From Clostridia bacterium (GTDB taxonomy: Bacteria > Bacillota > Clostridia > Oscillospirales > Butyricicoccaceae): a stretch of DNA of 40,433 bases. Positions 14,122 to 21,537 of this stretch are shown here, in pieces. The position numbers and the translations under genes are program-made. Every line of letters starts with the position of its first letter. Positions within the stretch are counted from its first letter, which is position 1. The notes under the pieces are model-generated. The model did not search any database, was not told the origin of the DNA, and was given only the letters and a program-made list of their open reading frames with translations. Where the stretch lies: contig JAJPXP010000029.1 of assembly GCA_021205365.1 (NCBI GenBank), positions 1 to 40,433 on the forward strand. The letters run 5' to 3'.

Positions 14122-16227
14122 CTAATCGCGATACTTCCAGCAGTATCCTCCAGCATGTTTTTGCACACCATTTGCAGCATCTCTAATGCATTTAGAATTC
14201 ACACCAATCTCTCTTGATGCAGATGCGATAGTATCAAATTCTTTTATAATAGTGCCATCATCGGTCATTTGGATAATTGCTCGTCCTTGCTGCTGCTTAG
14301 GTCCAGCATGTAGGCGTTCTTTTTTCCTATTTTTGCGCAGTTCTTTATTTTGTGCTTTTTCCTGAGACTTTCTCTCGTGTTCTTGCCGCGCAAATAATAA
14401 TGCTATTGCTTTATCTCTCCGGGCTTCAAAAACAGCACAATCTATATTTGTCATACGTTCTATACCTTCTTCAAGAATTACAATTTCATTATCATAATCC
14501 TTGATTTTTCGATATGCTTTGGCATATGAGTCATATAAAGCTGGTGCATTATAACCAAAATATCGTGCCTTATCGAAGAAGGTAATCGCTTTTCCAATCT
14601 GGTCATTTTTGCGAGCTATCTCGCCTTGTTCCCAGTATGGATAGCCCATACTAAACCCCTTGTCCCAATCGTTACGATTACAAATTTCGCTCAAAGGAAC
14701 ACGATTATGGATTGCATTGATGATTACATCCTTTCGTGAGATTGCTTGTTTTACCTGTATATTCGGTGGTGCGACATCATGCTTGTGATTTTCAGCATAG
14801 GCAAGCAATGCCTCCACTTCATCGTGAGATATGCTTATGGTCAATCGAATACTTTCTTCTGCTTCATGTCGGGCATAATCGCTCATGCTAATATACTCTT
14901 GCATGGATTTATAACATTTAGAGAAAGTATCGAAAATATATTTTGATAATGGTTTCAAATCAAATGGGCTATGGAAATAAACACGGCAATATGCAGTTCC
15001 ACCTTCACTTGCAGTACAAGGCTCTATTGGTAAATCGATTCCGTCCAAAGAGATTTTTTCGATAATAATATAACGCCCCTTTTTTGCAAACTTGAATTTC
15101 AGGAATGTATATAGGCAGGTTATAGAAACATAATTACTGCTATTCTTTCGGTATCTGATCCAGTCAGCATCTCCACCATTTTCTTCTATAATATTTTGAA
15201 TGTATGCACAAACACAAAGTTCTTCTTTCCCCGGTGTGGCTTGTACAATCTGTTGTTTTTCTTCTGCAAATGTTTTATCAATGTTTTTCAAAATACCGCA
15301 AAGAATCTTTCCACAGTTTTCTGCATCGGAGCTTGCCCTATGAGCAGTGTTATTTGTTAAATTAAAATAATTCTCTAAAGTACATTGCTTATAGTTTTTA
15401 AGCCCTTTGATATATTTCCGTGAAAGACTGAGTGTATCGACATATTGGATATTTGCATCATATCCAAGTCTGGAGAGGGTGTTGCATAAAAAATTAAAGT
15501 CAAATTGTGCGTTATGCGCGCACATAATAATATTTCCATTTACAGCTTCTTCCAAAAACTCTATAAGTTTCGGATACACGTCTTCTTCCTGTGGTGCTGA
15601 CTGCAACATTGTGTTAGTAATATTGTTTACAGCACTTGCGGATGCAGGAATGCTAATATTTGGATTAACTAATGTTGAAAATCTTTTTGTGGGATTTCCT
15701 TCGATAAAAAGCACAGCTCCAATTTCAACAATTCTATCTGACATAGGATTGAGACCAGTGGTTTCCAGATCAAATGCAATAAACTTTTTTTGCAAAAGTT
15801 TTATATTTGAACTTGTCGCTGCGACTTTTTCTGCAATAGCGTTCCCTGCTATAGGGACCTCTTTAGTTTTGGGCATTGGCGTTGTTTCAGACGAATAGGA
15901 TTTTGGGGCTTCAGATAATTTAGACGAGGAGTTAGAAAAAGGCTCAACAGCGGTTTCAGCAGGCAAAGAGTCCTTAAGCACGGAATTCGTGTGTTGCTTC
16001 CGTGATGTGACTAAGCGTCCGTGTTTATCACGGAACTTGTTAAAAATAATAAGTAAAACATCAATAATCCAACCAAATCCGAAGATTCCAGCAGTAAAGA
16101 ACCATAGGAAACCTGTGGCATATTTTCCTACATAAAAGCGATGCGCGCCAAAACCGCCAAGAAAGATTGACAAAACAAGTGTCAGTGTTTTGCTTTTAGG
16201 CGATTCTTTGTATTGCCGTGTATTCAT
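14122..16227 (-). CDS. TM2-anchored DEDDh exonuclease fused to TPR-like and NUMOD1-like domains
   Basis: This 701-aa multidomain protein has four recognisable parts. Residues 11-70 are a TM2 domain (LGGFGAHRFYVGKYATG plus two membrane helices). Residues 147-312 are a DnaQ-like 3'-5' exonuclease with a full DEDDh set: D153, E155, D243, H296 and D301. Residues ~515-595 are TPR-like helices, and a basic stretch follows (617-640). Residues 649-699 resemble a NUMOD1/IENR1 DNA-binding repeat ending GGYCWKY. The region 320-510 is unrecognised. It lies downstream of the CI gene on the same strand, so it is probably expressed in the lysogen. That suits superinfection exclusion or defence, or repair. 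ATG 16227 is used although its AGGGGG site is 12-13 bases away. A 17-bp palindrome sits just upstream. Confidence 0.8.
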   Translation of the reverse strand: MNTRQYKESPKSKTLTLVLSIFLGGFGAHRFYVGKYATGFLWFFTAGIFGFGWIIDVLLIIFNKFRDKHGRLVTSRKQHTNSVLKDSLPAETAVEPFSNSSSKLSEAPKSYSSETTPMPKTKEVPIAGNAIAEKVAATSSNIKLLQKKFIAFDLETTGLNPMSDRIVEIGAVLFIEGNPTKRFSTLVNPNISIPASASAVNNITNTMLQSAPQEEDVYPKLIEFLEEAVNGNIIMCAHNAQFDFNFLCNTLSRLGYDANIQYVDTLSLSRKYIKGLKNYKQCTLENYFNLTNNTAHRASSDAENCGKILCGILKNIDKTFAEEKQQIVQATPGKEELCVCAYIQNIIEENGGDADWIRYRKNSSNYVSITCLYTFLKFKFAKKGRYIIIEKISLDGIDLPIEPCTASEGGTAYCRVYFHSPFDLKPLSKYIFDTFSKCYKSMQEYISMSDYARHEAEESIRLTISISHDEVEALLAYAENHKHDVAPPNIQVKQAISRKDVIINAIHNRVPLSEICNRNDWDKGFSMGYPYWEQGEIARKNDQIGKAITFFDKARYFGYNAPALYDSYAKAYRKIKDYDNEIVILEEGIERMTNIDCAVFEARRDKAIALLFARQEHERKSQEKAQNKELRKNRKKERLHAGPKQQQGRAIIQMTDDGTIIKEFDTIASASREIGVNSKCIRDAANGVQKHAGGYCWKYRD

Positions 16228-16245
16228 AAATATTTTTATCCCCCT

Positions 16246-16262
16246 GTGTCCAATTTGGACAC
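16246..16262. repeat. 17-bp palindrome GTGTCCAA-T-TTGGACAC, copy 1 (candidate parS/operator)
   Basis: A perfect inverted repeat lies in the gap between the CI gene and the exonuclease gene. The same arms recur at 22361-22383 and 31973-31991. It differs from the CI operators, so CI is not the likely ligand; the ParB-XRE fusion is the best candidate. Confidence 0.75.
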
Positions 16263-16273
16263 GCTTTTTTATT

Positions 16274-16882
16274 TTAGAATCTATTTTTACCGCGCAACTC
16301 AACAACTTTGCCAATGATCTGCACGGGAAGCGTCATAATTTCTTCTGGTGTATAAAACATAGGATCAAATGCCGGATTGTTCGGAATTAACGTCAATCCC
16401 GCTTTGGTCTTTTTGATTTTTTTGACAGTGGCTTCCGAACCGTTCACCAGCACAATAGCAGTATCACCAGTGTCGACATCGCTTTGCTTCCGCACGATGA
16501 CAACATCTCCTTCTAGTATGCGAGGCTCCATCGACCGACCACGAACACGTAGGCCGAAATGGTCTCCTGTTGCTGCCATTTCCGGAGAGATTTCTTCATA
16601 ATCAAGAATTTCTTCGATGGCATCAAATGGGATACCAGCTTGAACTCTACCGAGTACAGGAATTTTAACGCCTTTTCGTTTGGGTATAAGGTCAGATTCC
16701 TGACCCAATAGAAAATCAGTAGACACATTAAAAATATCTGCAATTTTAACTAAAGTATCATTATCCGGCTGGCTTTCATCTATTTCCCACATTGAGATAG
16801 TGCTTCTAGAAACTCCGAGCATTTCTGCAAGCTTAGCTTGGGTAATTTTTTTATTTTTTCGTAATTCCTTTAATACTTTCAT
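16274..16882 (-). CDS. CI-type phage repressor with LexA-like S24 autoprotease
   Basis: This 202-aa repressor keeps the prophage silent. Residues 1-60 are an XRE helix-turn-helix (ITQAKLAEMLGVSRSTISMWE). The C-terminal domain is a LexA-like S24 peptidase with cleavage site A82-G83 (VQAGIP), catalytic S117 (GRSMEP) and K154 (EATVKK). RecA filaments formed on damaged DNA should trigger self-cleavage and induction. The start at 16882 follows GGTGATGG. It is divergent from cro. Its promoter contains an operator in the -35/-10 spacer, so it should limit its own synthesis. Confidence 0.95.
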   Translation of the reverse strand: MKVLKELRKNKKITQAKLAEMLGVSRSTISMWEIDESQPDNDTLVKIADIFNVSTDFLLGQESDLIPKRKGVKIPVLGRVQAGIPFDAIEEILDYEEISPEMAATGDHFGLRVRGRSMEPRILEGDVVIVRKQSDVDTGDTAIVLVNGSEATVKKIKKTKAGLTLIPNNPAFDPMFYTPEEIMTLPVQIIGKVVELRGKNRF

Positions 16883-16899
16883 GCCATCACCACGATTAA

Positions 16900-16928
16900 A
16901 TTATACGTCAATAATATTGACATTTCAA
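16900..16928 (-). promoter_or_regulatory. CI promoter with embedded operator O1
   Basis: On the minus strand TTGAAA (16928-16923), a 17-bp spacer and TATAAT (16905-16900). A perfect 15-bp palindrome, GTCAATA-A-TATTGAC (16907-16921), fills the spacer and is the best candidate CI/Cro operator. Confidence 0.75.
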
Positions 16929-16948
16929 TAAATGCAAAAGGAAAATAT

Positions 16949-16987
16949 GCCATTTATATTGACATAATTGAAGCGAAGTGTTATGAT
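16949..16987 (+). promoter_or_regulatory. early (cro) promoter with operator O2
   Basis: TTGACA (16959-16964), a 17-bp spacer and TATGAT (16982-16987). The half-site TATTGAC (16957-16963) overlaps the -35 and repeats the right half of O1, centred 42 bp (four helical turns) away. The left half of O2 (GCCATTT) is degenerate. Confidence 0.75.
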
Positions 16988-17021
16988 AATGCCAAGTAAA
17001 TTGGCAAATAGAGGTGAGATA

Positions 17022-17225
17022 ATGCTTAAAATAGGAATTGCTCGGAAAGAAGCTGGGATTACGCAGTTGGAATTGTCAAAAATATTGAACATTTCAAGAT
17101 CAACGATATCCATGTGGGAATCTGGAGCGTCAAATCCTACTGTAGAAATGTTGCCTGAATTGGCTAAAGCCTTGCACTGCACTATTGACGAATTGTTCCC
17201 CCAGAAGAAAGGAGGAAATCCTTGA
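17022..17225 (+). CDS. Cro-like XRE-family regulator
   Basis: This 67-aa protein is a single helix-turn-helix domain: ITQLELSKILNISRSTISMWESG, very like the CI recognition region, followed by NPTVEMLPELAKALHCTIDELF. As Cro it would compete for the operators and favour lytic growth. ATG 17022 was chosen because GAGGTGAG lies just before it and the early promoter's start point (~16994) excludes the frame's upstream codons. A small inverted repeat, GCCAA/TTGGC (16991-17005), sits in the leader. Confidence 0.88.
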   Translation: MLKIGIARKEAGITQLELSKILNISRSTISMWESGASNPTVEMLPELAKALHCTIDELFPQKKGGNP

Positions 17226-17416
17226 GAAAGACAAAACTCTTGATAGTATTCAAAAATGGAAAACATCTCCGTATTCGAGGAGATTATTCTGCAAGCCCTT
17301 CGGGATCACCAGTAATAATTACTGTGCATCATGGACGAAGGTTGACAACTTATCAGTTTCAGGCAGAAGAGGTGCTTTACATCCGGAGATTCGAACATAA
17401 AGCACCTCTTGATTGA
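17222..17416 (+). CDS. small phage protein (64 aa), unknown function
   Basis: It starts at TTG 17222, which overlaps the stop codon of cro (TTGA), six bases after GGAGG (17211-17215). The sequence begins MRKTKLLIVFKNGKHLRIRG and ends FEHKAPLD. It looks like a compact beta-rich domain with no recognised motif. The coupling to cro indicates an early-expressed gene in the same transcript. Confidence 0.6.
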   Translation: MRKTKLLIVFKNGKHLRIRGDYSASPSGSPVIITVHHGRRLTTYQFQAEEVLYIRRFEHKAPLD

Positions 17417-17424
17417 AATGAGAT

Positions 17425-17574
17425 TTAGAACTCCCACTTTACAGTCTGAGATTTCAATATCTTTAAAATTGATTGATATTCTTCCTTATATTTCGCAATC
17501 AATTCTTCAGTAGAAAGATCAGAACCTGACAGTTTGGTTATTGCTAAATCATGTGCAATCTGTTCATTTGTCAT
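17425..17574 (-). CDS. small antisense-strand phage protein (49 aa)
   Basis: A 49-aa product begins MTNEQIAHDLAITKLSGSDL and continues as one helical stretch ending KILKSQTVKWEF. AAAGGGGGT lies seven bases upstream of the start at 17574. A possible promoter on the minus strand is TTATCG (17626-17621), a 17-bp spacer and TATACT (17603-17598). It runs against the flanking early genes and could be lysogen-expressed. Proteins with this kind of start are frequent in Clostridia phages, but no function is known to me. Confidence 0.6.
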   Translation of the reverse strand: MTNEQIAHDLAITKLSGSDLSTEELIAKYKEEYQSILKILKSQTVKWEF

Positions 17575-17713
17575 ATTACCACCCCCTTTCTGCGGCTAGT
17601 ATATCATAGAAAGGGAGGGGCGATAAGAACGGTTCCCCTAACTCCAGAATAGCAGATTTTACAGGGGAATACCATGCACGCAGCGTACCGGTTTTTCTGG
17701 AAAATCGGTATAG

Positions 17714-17734
17714 AAAAAGCCGCCCGAAGGCGGC
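17714..17734 (-). terminator. minus-strand terminator with TTCG loop, just before an early gene
   Basis: GCCGCC-CGAA-GGCGGC (17719-17734). Read on the minus strand it is a 6-bp GC stem with a UUCG tetraloop followed by TTTTT (plus-strand A-run 17714-17718). No minus-strand gene lies to its right, so it would stop antisense transcription. On the plus strand the hairpin ends two bases before GGGAGG, the ribosome-binding site of the next gene. Confidence 0.6.
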
Positions 17735-17749
17735 AGGGAGGCGAATCTA

Positions 17750-18187
17750 TTGAACATTTACCAACAGGCACGCGCAGCAGCTGGTCTAACCCAGGAGCGT
17801 GCAGCTGAGGCTCTGGCTATCAGTGTTGAAAGCTTACGGCTGTATGAAACAGATCGGCGTATACCGCCAAACTGTATCGTTTCCCGGATGTCTGATCTAT
17901 ACAACACACAGTATCTGATTATCCAGCATGTACGTCAGGCAGATGATCTGGCACGTTCACTGCTTCCGGATCCGCAGCTGCGGCCTTTGGAGCAGACCAG
18001 TATTCGGATGTATCGCCTTGTACGTGACTTCGTGCAGAACCATCGTACAGACGATTTGATCGATATTGCGGAAGATGGAATAATTGATGAATCCGAAAGA
18101 CCAAAGTTTTATGCAATTATGAAAGAACTGGAAGAAATTACTGCGGCTTTTTATGAGCTGCGTATGAATGGAGGAAAGGAGGAATAA
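17750..18187 (+). CDS. XRE-family phage regulator
   Basis: This 145-aa protein starts at TTG 17750, eight bases after GGGAGG (17736-17741). Residues 1-55 are a helix-turn-helix (ARAAAGLTQERAAEALAISVESLRLYETDRR). The remainder is a helical, acidic region (DDLIDIAEDGIIDESERPKF) that may mediate oligomerisation. It is the first gene of the main early block and probably controls early genes, but its DNA site is not known. Confidence 0.8.
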   Translation: MNIYQQARAAAGLTQERAAEALAISVESLRLYETDRRIPPNCIVSRMSDLYNTQYLIIQHVRQADDLARSLLPDPQLRPLEQTSIRMYRLVRDFVQNHRTDDLIDIAEDGIIDESERPKFYAIMKELEEITAAFYELRMNGGKEE

Positions 18188-18189
18188 TC

Positions 18190-18402
18190 ATGCCTGATAT
18201 GGAGAAGGCATACCTGAAGCCGGATGAAGTGGCAGAACGCTGGGGAGTATCAAAAGGGCTTGTATGTAAGCTGCTGCGTGAAAATGAATTGGTTGGATCT
18301 AAGTTTGGTACGTCATGGCGTATTCGTCCTTGTGATATTTACGATTACGAAAAACGTACCCGTAATATACAGCGGAAGTCTATGGGACGTACAGCAATAT
18401 GA
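18190..18402 (+). CDS. excisionase-like MerR/HTH_17 DNA-binding protein
   Basis: This 70-aa protein has a winged-helix fold of the excisionase or HTH_17 type: YLKPDEVAERWGVSKGLVCKLLRENELVGSKFGTSWRI, ending in a basic tail. AAGGAGG lies just upstream and the gene starts 3 bp after the preceding stop. It could be the directionality factor (Xis) for the integrase. Similar domains also serve as general early regulators, so the role is an inference. Confidence 0.75.
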   Translation: MPDMEKAYLKPDEVAERWGVSKGLVCKLLRENELVGSKFGTSWRIRPCDIYDYEKRTRNIQRKSMGRTAI

Positions 18403-18438
18403 AAGTATTAACATTTAATGCGAGAATATCGAAAAAAA

Positions 18439-18471
18439 GTGCCCTGCGGGACTGCCATCCCAACAAGGCAC
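18439..18471. repeat. hairpin in an early intergenic gap
   Basis: GTGCC (18439-18443) pairs with GGCAC (18467-18471), with an inner GGGA/TCCC stem. It has no T-tract. It lies in a 117-bp gap before a 32-aa gene and could be a processing or stabilising structure. Confidence 0.35.
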
Positions 18472-18519
18472 AAACTAAAGAAATCACTTTTATAATAGTC
18501 GGAGAAAGAGGAAAAGTCA

Positions 18520-18618
18520 ATGAAAATGAGAATAATTGACCAGATTATTTATTGTGTCATTTTTACTGCAATCGGTGTAGTAATGGGATGCGCTGCTATT
18601 GCAATGGTTATTGTGTGA
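18520..18618 (+). CDS. 32-aa single-span membrane miniprotein
   Basis: The product begins MKMRIIDQIIYCVIFTAIGV and contains a single hydrophobic helix from residue 8 to the end. AGAGGAA lies eight bases upstream. The stop is 13 bp before the next start. Small phage membrane proteins of this kind are common, but the function is unknown. Confidence 0.55.
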   Translation: MKMRIIDQIIYCVIFTAIGVVMGCAAIAMVIV

Positions 18619-18631
18619 TGAGGTGATCTGC

Positions 18632-18856
18632 ATGGATAAAAAATATATTGGTGTAGTAGGTTTTCTGGAACTGCAGAAGGAACAGTTGGTTAACTTTCTT
18701 GTGGGTGCAGATTTGGATTACACAGTAGAAGAAATTTATCGGCTTAGCGGCAGTGGATACACTGCTGCCTGCGCATTAAATCTGATGGGCCTGTGTACGG
18801 ATAATGAGCTGCAGGCTATAGGAAAGATGCTTACATATGTTATGGAGAAAATTTAG
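18632..18856 (+). CDS. small phage protein (74 aa), unknown function
   Basis: The start at 18632 follows GAGGTGATCTGC. Visible features are a helix-rich sequence (FLELQKEQLVNFLVGADLDY) and SGSGYTAACALNLMGLC. No family is recognised. It sits 2 bp before the replication initiator gene and is probably translated with it. Confidence 0.65.
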   Translation: MDKKYIGVVGFLELQKEQLVNFLVGADLDYTVEEIYRLSGSGYTAACALNLMGLCTDNELQAIGKMLTYVMEKI

Positions 18857-18858
18857 CC

Positions 18859-19596
18859 ATGGGTATGCAGTATTATTTCGATGTCGGGCTGGCAGAGAGG
18901 TACAGCGTAGATGAAGCCATATTTGTTCACAACATTGCCTATTGGTGCTGGAAGAATGAATGCAATGGAAAGAACATCCATGAAGGGACAGCTTGGACAT
19001 ATAACACCACAGCTGCACTTGTTAAGCTCTTTCCGTTTTGGACAAAGAGCCAGATTGAACGCATCATCAAAAAATGTGTAGAACATGGACTTTTGCTAGT
19101 TTGTATTAACAACCAAAAAGCGATGGACAGAACACGCTCTTTTGCAATTACCGAAATCGTGAAATGCATTTATCGAAATCGTGAAATGGATTTCTCGGAA
19201 TCAGGAAAACCATTTAACGAAAACGAGAAATGTTATAAGGAAACAAATAATAAACCAAATAGTAACACAGATAGTACCGAACCATTTGCTGTGCTACCGC
19301 AGGCATTGAAGCCAAAGCTGATAAAATTTATCGGGGATAATCAGGAATTAGCAGACGCCTTTGATGGATTTTTGCAGATGCGTCAAGGCAAGAAAAAGCC
19401 TATCAAAACTGACAGAGCATTGACACTGACTTTGAACCGGCTGACAGAGTACAGCGGTGGTGACAAGCATGTCATGGCACAGATGCTGGATAACAGCACT
19501 GAAGCTTGTTGGGACAAGGTATATCCGCTGAAGGATACTGCGGTACCGGCAACTGATTCTACGGTGATTGTAGATCGAGGTGAAGACGAATGGTAG
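18859..19596 (+). CDS. phage replication initiator / replisome organizer
   Basis: This 245-aa initiator has an N-terminal winged-helix domain (residues 1-95: DEAIFVHNIAYWCWKN, then WTKSQIERIIKKCVEHGLL). A polar linker covers residues 98-145. The C-terminal domain (residues 150-220, QELADAFDGFLQMRQGKKKP, then CWDKVYPL) resembles that of other replisome organizers, which recruit helicase. The DNA encoding the linker contains four 22-bp iterons, as in lambda O. It overlaps the start of the DnaB-type helicase gene by 7 nt, so the pair should assemble at this origin. Confidence 0.82.
   Translation: MGMQYYFDVGLAERYSVDEAIFVHNIAYWCWKNECNGKNIHEGTAWTYNTTAALVKLFPFWTKSQIERIIKKCVEHGLLLVCINNQKAMDRTRSFAITEIVKCIYRNREMDFSESGKPFNENEKCYKETNNKPNSNTDSTEPFAVLPQALKPKLIKFIGDNQELADAFDGFLQMRQGKKKPIKTDRALTLTLNRLTEYSGGDKHVMAQMLDNSTEACWDKVYPLKDTAVPATDSTVIVDRGEDEW
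19152..19239. repeat. four 22-bp iterons, probable phage origin of replication
   Basis: Four units start at 19152, 19174, 19196 and 19218. Units 1 and 2 share CGAAATCGTGAAATG. Units 3 (CGGAATCAGGAAAA) and 4 (CGAAAACGAGAAATG) are diverged. The period, 22, is not a multiple of three, so the repeats are not explained by protein sequence. An AT-rich stretch follows (19231-19290), a possible unwinding element. Confidence 0.78.
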
Positions 19597-20933
19597 AGAT
19601 GAAAAAACCGGAACTGGATGCCCAGTGTGCCGTACTTGGCTCAGTCTTGATTGAGCCGGATATCATCGGCGAGGTGCTCCAGACAGTACGGGAAGAGGAT
19701 TTCGGAGATTCCACCTGTAAGACTATCTTTGCGGCTATCCGTGATCTGTACATAGCTGGCAGTAGAATTGATGCAGTTGTTGTACTGCATGCCGTAGGCG
19801 ATCAGTACCGGGATTATTTGTCACAACTCATGGATGTTACCCCGACAGCAGCGGGCTGGAAGTCCTATGCGGCCATCATGAAGGAACAGGCGAAATTATA
19901 TCGGATACGCACCTTGGCTGCTGAACTGGAAGCAAGCATGTCCGTTGCTGATGCACAAAGCATAATTAGCAGGCTGCATGATGAATTGTCCGACAGATCA
20001 CGGAGAGTTGTTACGCTGTCAGATGGCTTTAAAATGTTCCTTCATGCACAGGAAACCAATCCGGCATATTTGGAATTTGGTATTGATCCGCTTGATGATG
20101 GCAGATTGTTTGCTGCCAAAGGTGATTTTATTGTCATTGGCGCACGTCCTTCTGTTGGCAAAACCGCATTGGCAATCCAGATGGCAAGACATATAGGGAA
20201 AACACAGAAGGTGGGCTTCTTCTCATTGGAAACCGGTGCTGAAAAGTTCTTTGACCGATATGTGTCAAACGCAACAGGCACATTTTTCGGGCGCATCAAA
20301 CGGCGTGAGTTGGATGAACAGGACTGGCCATATATCAGCAAAGCCATCCGTGATGATGTGAAAGATATCCGGCTGGAAATGATTGATGCATCCGGCATGT
20401 CAGTGGATGATATCCGAGCAATGACACTTGCACGACGGTTTGATGTTATTTTTGTAGATTATCTGCAATTAATATCCGGCAGAGAACGGGATAGTTACTC
20501 GCGTGTAACGAACATTAGCATGGGGCTGCATAACCTTGCGCAGCAGGCGAATGTTGCAGTCATTGCTCTTGCGCAGCTGCGCAGAGCAGAACGTCAAAAG
20601 GATAAAAAAACTGGAAAGTCTGTAGAGTATGCGCCGACACTTTCTGATTTGCGCGAGTCGGGCCAGATTGAACAGGATGCCGATGTTGTCATGTTGATGT
20701 ACCTTTCGGATCCAGATCGACCGGCTAGTGACCGTATCCTCCGTGTGGCGAAAAACAAAGAAGGCCAGCGTGGAAAAGTGACGCTGATGTTTGATGGAAG
20801 CCGTCAGAGGTTTGATATCCGGGAGGAAGAGGCTCCGTCGAAGAATAGACAAGCTGAAACGCAGCGTCCGAAGATTGCAGATGCAAAACAAATTGCAATG
20901 CCTGGGCTTATGGCAGGAAGAAGGATTTATTGA
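19590..20933 (+). CDS. replicative DNA helicase, DnaB family
   Basis: This 447-aa helicase has a DnaB N-terminal domain (MKKPELDAQCAVLGSVLIEPD) and a RecA-like C-terminal domain. Motifs are Walker A GARPSVGKT (184-192), the FFSLET motif with E214, Walker B VIFVDYLQL (D290) and LRESGQIEQDADVVM. It unwinds DNA at the phage fork and would be loaded by the product of the preceding gene. The start overlaps that gene's end; GAGGTGAAGACGA precedes ATG 19590. Confidence 0.93.
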   Translation: MVEMKKPELDAQCAVLGSVLIEPDIIGEVLQTVREEDFGDSTCKTIFAAIRDLYIAGSRIDAVVVLHAVGDQYRDYLSQLMDVTPTAAGWKSYAAIMKEQAKLYRIRTLAAELEASMSVADAQSIISRLHDELSDRSRRVVTLSDGFKMFLHAQETNPAYLEFGIDPLDDGRLFAAKGDFIVIGARPSVGKTALAIQMARHIGKTQKVGFFSLETGAEKFFDRYVSNATGTFFGRIKRRELDEQDWPYISKAIRDDVKDIRLEMIDASGMSVDDIRAMTLARRFDVIFVDYLQLISGRERDSYSRVTNISMGLHNLAQQANVAVIALAQLRRAERQKDKKTGKSVEYAPTLSDLRESGQIEQDADVVMLMYLSDPDRPASDRILRVAKNKEGQRGKVTLMFDGSRQRFDIREEEAPSKNRQAETQRPKIADAKQIAMPGLMAGRRIY

Positions 20934-21011
20934 TTAATCTATCACATAGTACACAGCGGAGGATAATGTTACAGAGATGGAGGATGACGGCGAAGAGTCG
21001 TTTTTAATGCT

Positions 21012-21524
21012 ATGAAAAAACTTGATCGTTTGCGTAAACTCAAAGCGTTGGCTGAACGTGGAATCGAGGGTGAACGTGAAAATGCGCAGAAAATCTTAGA
21101 TCGTCTGATGAAAAAGTATGATATAGATCATATTGATTCGGCAGAAGAAAATCGTGAAATTCGGTATTTTCGATACAGCCAAAAGATTGAGATAGAATTG
21201 TTGGGCCAGATAATCTATATGGTCACAGGGCAGCAAGCCTGTTATTGTAAAAGCCCTCTTACGGGACGAAAAATAAAAGAGCTTGGAGTCCTTTGCTCTG
21301 AGGCAGAAGCAGTGGAAATTGAAGCTGCGTATGCATTTTATAAAGATGCACTGGAAGATGAATTGGAGATATTCATGCGTGCATTTGTAAGTCGAAATGA
21401 TCTTTTCCCTGATACTACAGAAGAAATTCCGCAAGCTCCACTTGATTCAACATCAATGAAAGTTGCGGCTATGATGATGGCAATGGATCATCATATATTT
21501 GATGGAAAGAGATTGTTAGAATGA
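21012..21524 (+). CDS. DUF2786 domain phage protein
   Basis: This 170-aa protein opens with KKLDRLRKLKALAERGIEGERENAQKIL, the signature of DUF2786, common in phage and plasmid replication regions. The rest (YFRYSQKIEIELLGQIIYMV, EAEAVEIEAAYAFYKDALEDEL) is helical and has no known catalytic motif. No good ribosome-binding site precedes ATG 21012. Instead its start overlaps (ATGA) the end of a 12-codon frame at 20977-21013, so translation may be re-initiation. The function is unknown. Confidence 0.72.
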   Translation: MKKLDRLRKLKALAERGIEGERENAQKILDRLMKKYDIDHIDSAEENREIRYFRYSQKIEIELLGQIIYMVTGQQACYCKSPLTGRKIKELGVLCSEAEAVEIEAAYAFYKDALEDELEIFMRAFVSRNDLFPDTTEEIPQAPLDSTSMKVAAMMMAMDHHIFDGKRLLE

Positions 21525-21537
21525 AAGGAAAATTCTT

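Noticed and set aside
16968-17021. Longer start for the Cro-like gene
   Set aside because: The early promoter's -10 box (16982-16987) lies inside this stretch, so it is mostly upstream of the transcript. A good ribosome-binding site precedes ATG 17022.
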